Assembly (NCBI RefSeq): GCF_027924145.1
Contig: NZ_BRVP01000010.1
Span: 97,445-161,444 of the forward strand
DNA: 64,000 nucleotides
Direction of reading: 5' to 3'
Source of the DNA: Neptunitalea chrysea
Lineage (GTDB): Bacteria; Bacteroidota; Bacteroidia; Flavobacteriales; Flavobacteriaceae
Shown: positions 1 through 7,493 of the stretch, piece after piece
Layout: each line of letters opens with the position of its first letter
How positions within the stretch are numbered: position 1 is the stretch's first letter
The notes under the pieces: model-generated
What the model saw: the letters and a program-made list of their open reading frames with translations, nothing else
Database searches by the model: none
What the model was told of the DNA's origin: nothing
Position numbers and translations under genes: made by a program

Positions 1-211
1 ATCTATAATAAAATAATGCCAAGCCTACTACCTGTTCTTTCTCTACAGCAACAAAACTGATAAACGACGGATTTTCTCCAAAACCGTCAGTAATTAAATC
101 CTCTACTGTTACTTCAACTGCATCAGGTTCTTTCTCAAATATAGCTAGCTCATTTATAAGGTTATGTACCTGTTTCATATTATTTTTAGTCGCTAACCGA
201 ATCTCAAACAT
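1..211 (-). CDS. GNAT family N-acetyltransferase, partial (N-terminal 70 residues)
   Basis: Reading the minus strand from the ATG at 209-211 gives an open frame to the window edge, beginning MFEIRLATKNNMKQVHNLINELA. The early 'R.AT..D/N...V..LI.ELA.FEK' pattern followed by a beta-strand segment ending VVGLALFYYR is typical of small GNAT acetyltransferases of the spermidine/diamine N-acetyltransferase-like group, which move an acetyl group from acetyl-CoA to an amine. The acetyl-CoA binding loop lies beyond the edge, so the substrate cannot be guessed. It is divergent from fbp, and a TAnnTTTG box lies just upstream at 232-239. Confidence 0.75.
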   Translation of the reverse strand, partial: MFEIRLATKNNMKQVHNLINELAIFEKEPDAVEVTVEDLITDGFGENPSFISFVAVEKEQVVGLALFYYR

Positions 212-231
212 AATATTATAAATTAATGTTT

Positions 232-239
232 CAAATATA
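232..239 (-). promoter_or_regulatory. -7 box of the GNAT gene promoter
   Basis: The minus strand reads TATATTTG, an exact match to the Bacteroidota -7 consensus TAnnTTTG, 20 bp before the ATG of the acetyltransferase gene. I see no clear -33 TTG at the expected spacing. Confidence 0.5.
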
Positions 240-337
240 ACTAAAAGTTACATATTTAAGAATTTAAAATTCAGCGAAATCGTTATAGTGTCACATTTTT
301 ATCGATATTTGTATAGAACCACAACAAATAACTATAT

Positions 338-1342
338 ATGACTAAACGACACCAAACGTTAGGAGAGTATATAATCGAGAATCAAAACTCGTTTAAGTAC
401 TCTTCAGGAGAATTATCCAAACTCATTAACGCTTTGCGATTAGCTGCCAAAGTAGTGAATCACGAAGTAAACAAAGCGGGCCTAGTTGACATATTAGGCG
501 CCGCAGGCGAAGTAAACATTCAGGGAGAAAATCAACAAAAACTGGATGTTATGGCTAACAACATCTTTATTCAAACACTACGAAACCGGGAGATTGTTTG
601 TGGTATTGCATCTGAAGAAGAGGATGATTACATCTCTATTAACAGTCATGATGACAACCACCAAAACAAGTACGTTGTATTAATTGATCCGCTTGACGGA
701 TCGAGTAACATAGATGTAAACGTTTCTGTTGGTACCATTTTTTCTGTCTATCGACGTATTACACCAATAGGTACCCCTGTACAAATGGAAGACTTTTTAC
801 AACCAGGAAGAAATCAGGTGGCTGCAGGGTATATCGTTTATGGTACTTCTACCATGATTGTATACACTACAGGAGATGGTGTAAATGGGTTTACCTTAAA
901 CCCTGCCATTGGTACGTTCTATCTGTCTAATCCAAATATGCAGTTCCCCGAAAATGGTAAAATCTACTCTGTGAATGAAGGAAATTATATTCACTTCCCT
1001 CAAGGAGTAAAAGATTATATTAAATATTGCCAGAAGGAAGAAGAAGACAGACCATACACCTCTAGATATATAGGCTCTTTGGTTTCCGACTTTCACAGAA
1101 ATATGATTAAAGGAGGTATTTACATGTACCCTAAGAGTTCTAAAGCAGAAGAAGGTAAATTACGTTTACTTTACGAATGTAATCCTATGGCCTTTTTAGC
1201 AGAGCAAGCGGGAGGTAAAGCTAGTAACGGGTATCAACGAATTTTAGATTTGCAACCTACCGAACTACACCAACGAGTACCTTTCTTTTGCGGAAGCAAA
1301 AATATGGTTACCAAAGTAGAAGAGTTTATTCAAAACGCTTAA
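338..1342 (+). CDS. fbp: Class 1 fructose-1,6-bisphosphatase
   Basis: This enzyme hydrolyses fructose-1,6-bisphosphate to fructose-6-phosphate in gluconeogenesis. The 334-residue length is that of class 1 FBPases. The metal-binding signature DPLDGSSN is at residues 117-124, and the upstream acidic cluster SEEED at 92-96 supplies further metal ligands. The C-terminal part carries the substrate-binding region ([20 protein letters not shown]) characteristic of the family. The start at 338 fits: a near-match to the -7 box (GATATTTG, 304-311) lies 26 bp upstream. A strong bidirectional terminator follows. Cytoplasmic; identification is secure. Confidence 0.97.
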   Translation: MTKRHQTLGEYIIENQNSFKYSSGELSKLINALRLAAKVVNHEVNKAGLVDILGAAGEVNIQGENQQKLDVMANNIFIQTLRNREIVCGIASEEEDDYISINSHDDNHQNKYVVLIDPLDGSSNIDVNVSVGTIFSVYRRITPIGTPVQMEDFLQPGRNQVAAGYIVYGTSTMIVYTTGDGVNGFTLNPAIGTFYLSNPNMQFPENGKIYSVNEGNYIHFPQGVKDYIKYCQKEEEDRPYTSRYIGSLVSDFHRNMIKGGIYMYPKSSKAEEGKLRLLYECNPMAFLAEQAGGKASNGYQRILDLQPTELHQRVPFFCGSKNMVTKVEEFIQNA

Positions 1343-1360
1343 GCGTGCTTTATTTTATAA

Positions 1361-1393
1361 AATAAAAAACCGGGAAATCCCCGGTTTTTTATT
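1361..1393. terminator. Bidirectional terminator between fbp and the TerB-like gene
   Basis: A perfect 14-bp stem (1361-1374 with 1380-1393) encloses a 5-nt loop. The arms begin and end in A6/T6 runs, so it works on both strands. It ends fbp and also covers the stop codon of the convergent TerB-like gene. Confidence 0.9.
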
Positions 1394-1823
1394 ATCTGTT
1401 CATGTGCTTAATTTCTTCCTTAAAGGTATCCAAATCAACCCCCAAGTTTAATAGGTACATTGCTTTTTTAACAATAAACTCCACATTACCCGGAGTAAAC
1501 CCTAAGCCAATAGCCAAACGAATCATAATTTTCATTTCTTCTTCATCTGCTATATGATCTACATATACCATTCTGGCTATGTCATATAAACGCTCTAACC
1601 TTGTCTCGTATAATACAGGTGGGTTAATATCATACAGCGCAGGGTTTTCTATAATTTCTTCTTTTTTTTCATCAGAAATTTCTAAGCGATGTGCAAGCCT
1701 ATCAATAAAAGAGCGCTCTTCATCATTTATGAATCCATCTGATAAAGCTACTCGAACAATCGCTGCAAAATGTGCTCGGTTTCGATCCCTGAAACCGGGT
1801 GAGTATAAGTCTGAAAATGCCAT
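1392..1823 (-). CDS. TerB-like (tellurite-resistance/DjlA fold) protein
   Basis: The 143 residues are all-alpha and acidic, with two EF-hand-like acidic loops: SDGFINDEER (about residues 28-37) and VDHIADEEE (about 88-96). This duplicated helical layout is the TerB/DjlA N-terminal fold, which binds metal ions. Many flavobacterial genomes carry such a stand-alone protein annotated as tellurite-resistance TerB; its real job is unknown and nothing here points to tellurite (no terC, terD or terZ nearby). A TATCTTTG -7 box lies at 1844-1851. The stop codon sits inside the shared terminator. Confidence 0.8.
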   Translation of the reverse strand: MAFSDLYSPGFRDRNRAHFAAIVRVALSDGFINDEERSFIDRLAHRLEISDEKKEEIIENPALYDINPPVLYETRLERLYDIARMVYVDHIADEEEMKIMIRLAIGLGFTPGNVEFIVKKAMYLLNLGVDLDTFKEEIKHMNR

Positions 1824-2252
1824 TATCTAGTTTTTTAGTTTAACAAAGATACACAATCATCAATATTCCTTCTTTAAAAATAAATTTTCCTCTAAAAAAT
1901 ATCCTGCAAATTTGTTATATCTAATTCATTTCTATCTAAATTCTTATTTAGATATACCGTTGTTTCTTTAATTTATACAGGTGTTACCACCGTTCCTTTA
2001 TATAGTATATAGGATATTAACGCTCATATTCCCGTACCCTAGAACCACCTCAAAAATCATATGTTAAAATACTCATGAATATCTTAACATACCGCTTAAT
2101 TTTTTAAAAAAACTTTAATAGTGACACCCTTTGGTTTGGCATTTATATTGCGCAACTTTATATAACGCAACTACTATTAGTAAAGCCTTCTAGTAGTTAG
2201 TCTCGATAATCGAGAAATTTTAACTGAATTGTGAACTCTAAAATGGAAAAAA
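1824..2252. other. 429-bp intergenic region with three inverted repeats
   Basis: There is no credible coding region here. Visible structure: a perfect inverted repeat with 9-bp arms and 4-nt centre at 1933-1954; arms AACTACTA/TAGTAGTT with a 14-nt loop at 2169-2198; and a TCTCGAT-A-ATCGAGA palindrome at 2201-2215. The last two lie in what should be the 5' untranslated region of the lipoprotein gene at 2253. Confidence 0.6.
1844..1851 (-). promoter_or_regulatory. -7 box of the TerB-like gene
   Basis: The minus strand reads TATCTTTG, matching TAnnTTTG exactly, 20 bp before the start codon at 1823. Confidence 0.55.
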
Positions 2253-2768
2253 ATGAATCGTAAAACCTTCATTTTAGCAGCTTTACTAACCGGTTTAGTA
2301 AGCTGTAATGCGCAACAAAAAAACGAAAGTACAACCAACCCTACCACTGCTGAAAACACTACAAAGCAGGAAACACCAAAAGGTAACTGGACTGTAAACA
2401 AAGAGTTTGATGAAAATGGGAACTTAACTAGTTATGACTCTATCTACACTTACGGATACAGTTCTGATGGTAACGACACGCTGCCGTTTAACAACAAAGA
2501 AGAAGTTATGAAACACTTTCAGCAGTATTTTGGTAACACCCAAATGCCTTCGCAATTTATGAATCAGTTTTTTAGTGACTCGCTGGGAGTAAACGAAAAT
2601 TTCTTTGACAAGAACTTCTTTAGCAATCGAATGTTTTCGGATGATTTTCAAAAACAAATTCAACAAATGGACTCGTTACGAAACTCATATCTCCAACAAT
2701 ATCAATCACAAATATGGGATAATAAAAAGCAAAATTCTAAGACTACAAATAAAAAGAATAAAGCCTAA
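2253..2768 (+). CDS. Small secreted lipoprotein of unknown function
   Basis: The N-terminus is a lipoprotein signal peptide: a short basic start, a hydrophobic stretch and a lipobox ending LVSC with the lipidated cysteine at residue 18. The next residues (NAQQKNES) are an unstructured polar linker. The body of the 171-residue protein has a short strand-like part (GNWTVNKEFDENGNLTSYDSIYTYGYSSDG) and a helical, Gln/Asn/Phe-rich second half, then a lysine-rich tail. I do not recognise the family. It probably sits in the periplasm or outer membrane. The gene appears to be transcribed alone, from a structured leader. Confidence 0.75.
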   Translation: MNRKTFILAALLTGLVSCNAQQKNESTTNPTTAENTTKQETPKGNWTVNKEFDENGNLTSYDSIYTYGYSSDGNDTLPFNNKEEVMKHFQQYFGNTQMPSQFMNQFFSDSLGVNENFFDKNFFSNRMFSDDFQKQIQQMDSLRNSYLQQYQSQIWDNKKQNSKTTNKKNKA

Positions 2769-2785
2769 TAAGGATATAAAATACT

Positions 2786-2814
2786 AGAGCCTCTCAATAA
2801 ATTAAGAAGGCTCT
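2786..2814 (+). terminator. Possible terminator of the lipoprotein gene
   Basis: Arms AGAGCCT/AGGCTCT (2786-2792, 2808-2814) enclose a 15-nt loop and are followed by a T-rich but interrupted tract. Confidence 0.45.
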
Positions 2815-2870
2815 GGTGTTTAATTATTTAATAAATTAAAAAAGATTAATACCTTTCAAAAAATACATCT

Positions 2871-3074
2871 ATGAAAAAAACACACCTCATACTTCTCGTT
2901 TTATCTCTTATCTGTTTAATTATTGGCTATGTATGGAAATCAGAAAAAATATTTCGAATGGAAATTGATGGAACCAACTATACATTTCCGTACCAATTTA
3001 TATTTCTATCGGCTGCCATTATACTAGCCTTTACTTTTTTAATGATGTCTATTGTAAGAATGTTTAAAAAATAA
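2871..3074 (+). CDS. Small two-helix membrane protein, unknown function
   Basis: This 67-residue protein has one hydrophobic helix at about residues 5-22, a short polar loop (WKSEKIFRMEIDGTNYTFPYQ) and a second helix at about 43-62, ending in MFKK. The loop carries positive charges on one side, consistent with a hairpin in the inner membrane. I do not recognise it. It stands alone between two intergenic regions, on the same strand as its neighbours; codon use resembles them, which is the main reason to accept it. Confidence 0.6.
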   Translation: MKKTHLILLVLSLICLIIGYVWKSEKIFRMEIDGTNYTFPYQFIFLSAAIILAFTFLMMSIVRMFKK

Positions 3075-3229
3075 AATGCTTGGCTAAGTTATTTTGTATT
3101 AAATATCTTTATGCGAGTAATCCCTAATTCATAACGCATTTAAAGGTTATCTTACCGTAGTCTTAAAGAAAATCATCTAATAATTTTAAAAATGAATTGC
3201 TTTTGTTAATTTCAATAAAAAATAACATT

Positions 3230-4024
3230 ATGGCAAAGCGCTTAGCTATACTCAATTTTCTATCAGTTATTGTAGCAATTTTTATTGGGTACTATACTCA
3301 AGCTATTCATTTAAACGGCAACACCATGGCTAGTTTAAGTACTGAGTATTACAACCTGTTTACTCCTGCAAATTATGCTTTTGCCATTTGGGGGATTATT
3401 TATCTACTGCTGGTTGTATCTTCTGTAAGTCATTTAATTCTTGTGTTTGGAAAAAAACAAGAACCTAAATTTTTACTACAGTCAGGCTATTGGTTCTTAA
3501 TTGCCAATATAGCAAATGCAACTTGGGTTATTGTTTGGCTATATGAACTTACCGGAATTTCAGTTCTCGTAATACTTGTTCTATTATTTTCACTTTTAAA
3601 AATTGTTCAGAAAACCGGTATAGCCTTTGCTCCTAAAATAGCTCCCAATGTAAAAAGAATACACTGGGTTACTTTTAGCATATACAGTGGTTGGGTAGCG
3701 GTAGCCACCATTGCTAATATAGCAGCCTATCTGGTAAAACTAGGCTGGAACGGCAATCCATTAAGTGAAGCTCAGTGGACTATTTTAATGATTACTATTG
3801 CCTATTGCATTAACATTATAATACTCTTTAGACGTAATATGATTGGCTTTGTAATAGTTGGTATTTGGTCGTTAATTGCTATTTACATGCGACATAAGGA
3901 ATACGAAAAAGGTATTGCGTATACCGCTCTTGTGGAAGCGATAATTTTAGCCGCCATGATTGTTTATCATCGCTTCTTAAAACAAAAAGGTAAATTACTT
4001 CAGGAAAAGTCTCCAAGTATTTAA
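3230..4024 (+). CDS. TspO/MBR-related multi-pass membrane protein
   Basis: I place the start at the ATG at 3230 (MAKRLAILNF) rather than the upstream TTG, giving 264 residues. The sequence has the family hallmark FTPANYAFAIWGIIYLLL near residue 50 and about seven hydrophobic helices rich in tryptophan. This resembles the larger 'tryptophan-rich sensory protein' branch related to TspO, whose classical members bind porphyrins and cholesterol-like ligands. The ligand here is unknown. It is located in the inner membrane, on the same strand as mfd, which has its own promoter. Confidence 0.7.
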   Translation: MAKRLAILNFLSVIVAIFIGYYTQAIHLNGNTMASLSTEYYNLFTPANYAFAIWGIIYLLLVVSSVSHLILVFGKKQEPKFLLQSGYWFLIANIANATWVIVWLYELTGISVLVILVLLFSLLKIVQKTGIAFAPKIAPNVKRIHWVTFSIYSGWVAVATIANIAAYLVKLGWNGNPLSEAQWTILMITIAYCINIIILFRRNMIGFVIVGIWSLIAIYMRHKEYEKGIAYTALVEAIILAAMIVYHRFLKQKGKLLQEKSPSI

Positions 4025-4061
4025 TATCGATTATAGAATACATAATAGCCGGTTTTGGTTG

Positions 4062-4092
4062 TTGCTTGCCTAAACTACAAGTCTTATCTTTG
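4062..4092 (+). promoter_or_regulatory. mfd promoter (-33 TTG and -7 TATCTTTG)
   Basis: TTGC at 4062-4065 is separated by 19 bp from TATCTTTG at 4085-4092. Both the -7 match (TAnnTTTG) and the spacing fit Bacteroidota sigma-A promoters. The mfd ATG is only 8 bp after the box, so the transcript would start at or within a few bases of the start codon. Confidence 0.75.
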
Positions 4093-4099
4093 CGGCAAT

Positions 4100-7000
4100 A
4101 TGAGTACTTCTACAATGCTTCAGAATTTTTTACAGTCTCCGCAAACGCAGAAACTGCAAAAGGCTATTGCCCAAACCGAACATAAAATACACTTAAAGGG
4201 TCTTACAGGTTCTTCTTTTTCTTTTGTTATTGCTACTATTTTTAAACAAACAGAACATCCGTTTCTATTATTGCTTAACGACAAAGAAGAAGCAGCCTAC
4301 TATCTTAACGACTTAGAACAACTTTGCGGTGAAAAAAATGTAATGTTTTATCCTGGAAGTTATAGAAGACCTTACCAGATAGAGGAAACCGATAATGCCA
4401 ATGTGTTACTGAGAGCGGAGGTTTTAAACCGAATGAACTCTCGTAAAAAACCGGTAATTATTGTTAGTTACCCTGATGCCCTTTTTGAAAAAGTGGTAAG
4501 CAAGCAGGAACTAGATAAGAATACGCTTAAAATTAAGCTTAATGATAGTTTATCTCTAGATTTTGTGAATGAAATGCTCTTTGAATATCATTTCAAACGC
4601 GTAGATTTTGTTACAGAACCAGGTGAATTTTCAGTACGTGGAGGTATTGTAGACGTATTTTCTTTTTCAAATGATTCACCTTATCGTATTGAGTTTTTTG
4701 GTGATGAAGTTGATAGTATTAGAACCTTTGATATAGAAACTCAATTATCTACCGATAAGGTAACACAAATTACGATTATCCCTAATGTTGAAAATAAAGG
4801 ACTAACTGAAGTACGTCAAAGTTTTTTAAAATACATTTCTAAAAACACTACGGTTTTCATTAAAAACCTAGATTTACTAAATGGCAGAATCAATAGTTTA
4901 TTTGCAAAATCTGTTGATGCTTTTGATAAATTATCCGAAGATATAAAACATGCAACACCTGAGGAGCTATTTACATCTGCCGAGTTATTGAATAAGGAAT
5001 TACTGTCCTTTACCATTGCAGAGTTTGGTCCAACCGCTTTTTTTAAGGCTGACACTTTTATAAATTATAAAATACAACCACAGCCCTCTTTTAATAAACA
5101 ATTTGAACTACTGATTGAAAACCTTAACGATCAATATGAAGATGGGTATACTAACTATATTGCCTGCGTAAGCGAACAACAAGCAAAGCGTTTTCATGAT
5201 ATTTTTGATGAAATGGATACCAAGGTACACTATACAACCTTTGTACTCTCCATGTTCCAAGGATTTATAGATACCGAAAACAAAATAGCCTGTTATACAG
5301 ACCACCAAATATTTGAGCGTTATCACAAATTTAGCTTAAAGAGCGGCTATGCAAAAAAGCAAGCACTTACGTTAAAAGAGCTTACCAGTTTGCAAGTAGG
5401 AGATTATGTTACTCACATAGACCATGGTATCGGAAAATTTGCTGGGCTTCAGAAAATTGATGTTGAAGGTAAAAAGCAAGAAGCTATAAAGCTAATTTAT
5501 GGAGACCGTGATATTCTATATGTTAGTATTCACTCCCTACATAAAATCACCAAATACAACGGAAAAGATGGGCAAGCACCAAAAATATATAAATTAGGTA
5601 GTGCTGCCTGGAAAAATCTTAAGAAGAAAACCAAAACCCGAGTTAAAGAGATTGCCTTTAGTCTTATTAACCTTTATGCGAAACGTAAGCTTGAAAAAGG
5701 GTTTCAGTATAAGCCCGACTCTTATTTACAACATGAATTAGAAGCGTCTTTCTTATATGAAGATACTCCCGATCAGAGCACGGCTACACAAGACGTAAAA
5801 ACTGATATGGAAAGCGAACAACCTATGGATAGACTTATCTGCGGTGATGTTGGTTTTGGTAAAACAGAAGTGGCTATTAGGGCAGCATTTAAAGCGGTTG
5901 ATAACGGAAAGCAAGTTGCCATATTAGTACCCACAACCATATTGGCTTTTCAGCATTATAAGTCGTTTTCTAGCAGAATGAAAGACTTTCCGGTACGTGT
6001 AGATTATCTTAACAGATTTAGGACTGCCAAAGACAAAAAGGAAATATTAGCCGATTTAAAATCGGGGCAAATAGATATTGTAATTGGAACCCATCAACTA
6101 ACCAATACTTCTATTCAGTTTAAAGACCTAGGTCTATTAATAGTAGATGAAGAGCAAAAATTTGGGGTTTCGGTTAAAGACAAGCTTAAAACGATTAAAG
6201 AAAATGTGGACGTTTTAACGCTAACCGCCACTCCTATACCACGTACCTTACAGTTTAGCTTAATGGCAGCAAGAGACCTATCGGTTATTAACACACCACC
6301 ACCTAACAGATACCCAATAGACAGTCAGGTAATTCAATTTAATGAAGAGATTATACGCGATGCGGTATCGTATGAAATACAACGAGGCGGCCAGGTTTTC
6401 TTTATTCATAACCGCATAGAAAACATTAAAGAGGTTGCCGGAATGATTCAACGTTTGGTACCTGACGCTAAAATAGGCATAGGACACGGCCAAATGGACG
6501 GTAAAAAACTGGAACAACTTATGATTGCCTTTATGAATGGTGATTTTGATGTTTTGGTAGCCACCACTATCATTGAAAGCGGATTAGACGTACCAAATGC
6601 CAATACCATTTTTATAAACAGCGCTAATAATTTTGGACTATCAGACTTACACCAAATGCGCGGGCGTGTGGGTAGAAGTAACAAAAAAGCGTTCTGTTAT
6701 TTTATAACACCTCCTTACTCGGCCATAACTGAAGATGCCCGTAAACGCATACAAGCATTAGAACAGTTTACCGATTTAGGTAGTGGTTTTAACATTGCTA
6801 TGAAAGACTTAGAAATTAGAGGTGCTGGTGATATTTTAGGTGGTGAGCAGAGCGGTTTTATAAACGAAATTGGATTTGATACCTATCAAAAAATTCTAAA
6901 AGAAGCCATTGAAGAGCTGAAAGAGAACGAATTTAAAGACTTATATCCTACAGATGAAGCTGATAAAACATATGTAAAAGAAACTCAATTAGATAGTGAT

Positions 7001-7444
7001 TTTCAGATATTATTCCCCGATGATTACATTAACAACGTAACCGAGCGTTTACAACTATACAACGACTTAAGTAATGTTGAGAATGAAGAACAACTAAAAA
7101 TTTATGAGAACAATTTAATAGACCGATTCGGACCACTACCATCTCCCGCAAAAGATTTATTAAAAAGCGTTCGCATAAAATGGATAGCCACAGAAATGGG
7201 GCTAGAAAAAATTGTGCTTAAGAAAAGTAAAATGGTGGGGTATTTTATTGCAGACCAACAAAGCAATTTCTACCAAAGCCCAAGATTTACCAAGGTAATG
7301 CACTATGTAAAAGAGTTAAGAGGAAAAGGCTCTATGAAAGAAAAGGAAACCCGAAACGGTTTACGATTATTAATCTCCTTTGACAAGATTAACTCTGTTT
7401 CTAGGGCTTTAGAAATGATGGAAATATTTAAAAATATGATATAA
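4100..7444 (+). CDS. mfd: Transcription-repair coupling factor Mfd
   Basis: Mfd is an ATP-driven translocase that removes RNA polymerase stalled at DNA lesions and recruits UvrA. I use the ATG at 4100 (MSTSTMLQNF), giving 1114 residues; the longer frame would start upstream of the promoter. Visible parts in order: the UvrB-like N-terminal half, the CarD-like polymerase-interacting domain near residue 430 (LQVGDYVTHIDHGIGKF), the helicase Walker A GDVGFGKTE near 581, the DEEQ box near 682, the TATPIPRTL motif III, the second RecA lobe with HGQMDG and the QMRGRVGR motif VI, and the C-terminal TRCF domain. All motifs look intact. Confidence 0.98.
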   Translation: MSTSTMLQNFLQSPQTQKLQKAIAQTEHKIHLKGLTGSSFSFVIATIFKQTEHPFLLLLNDKEEAAYYLNDLEQLCGEKNVMFYPGSYRRPYQIEETDNANVLLRAEVLNRMNSRKKPVIIVSYPDALFEKVVSKQELDKNTLKIKLNDSLSLDFVNEMLFEYHFKRVDFVTEPGEFSVRGGIVDVFSFSNDSPYRIEFFGDEVDSIRTFDIETQLSTDKVTQITIIPNVENKGLTEVRQSFLKYISKNTTVFIKNLDLLNGRINSLFAKSVDAFDKLSEDIKHATPEELFTSAELLNKELLSFTIAEFGPTAFFKADTFINYKIQPQPSFNKQFELLIENLNDQYEDGYTNYIACVSEQQAKRFHDIFDEMDTKVHYTTFVLSMFQGFIDTENKIACYTDHQIFERYHKFSLKSGYAKKQALTLKELTSLQVGDYVTHIDHGIGKFAGLQKIDVEGKKQEAIKLIYGDRDILYVSIHSLHKITKYNGKDGQAPKIYKLGSAAWKNLKKKTKTRVKEIAFSLINLYAKRKLEKGFQYKPDSYLQHELEASFLYEDTPDQSTATQDVKTDMESEQPMDRLICGDVGFGKTEVAIRAAFKAVDNGKQVAILVPTTILAFQHYKSFSSRMKDFPVRVDYLNRFRTAKDKKEILADLKSGQIDIVIGTHQLTNTSIQFKDLGLLIVDEEQKFGVSVKDKLKTIKENVDVLTLTATPIPRTLQFSLMAARDLSVINTPPPNRYPIDSQVIQFNEEIIRDAVSYEIQRGGQVFFIHNRIENIKEVAGMIQRLVPDAKIGIGHGQMDGKKLEQLMIAFMNGDFDVLVATTIIESGLDVPNANTIFINSANNFGLSDLHQMRGRVGRSNKKAFCYFITPPYSAITEDARKRIQALEQFTDLGSGFNIAMKDLEIRGAGDILGGEQSGFINEIGFDTYQKILKEAIEELKENEFKDLYPTDEADKTYVKETQLDSDFQILFPDDYINNVTERLQLYNDLSNVENEEQLKIYENNLIDRFGPLPSPAKDLLKSVRIKWIATEMGLEKIVLKKSKMVGYFIADQQSNFYQSPRFTKVMHYVKELRGKGSMKEKETRNGLRLLISFDKINSVSRALEMMEIFKNMI

Positions 7445-7472
7445 AAAAAGGCTGTTTTACAACAGCCTTTTT
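7445..7472. terminator. Bidirectional terminator between mfd and the protease gene
   Basis: A 12-bp stem (7445-7456 with 7461-7472) encloses the loop TTAC, with A5 and T5 ends, starting one base after the mfd stop. Confidence 0.9.
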
Positions 7473-7493
7473 CGTATATAAATATCTTATTTC

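Noticed and set aside
1392..1823. Tellurite resistance
   Set aside because: A lone TerB-fold protein without terC/terD/terZ does not indicate a resistance locus.
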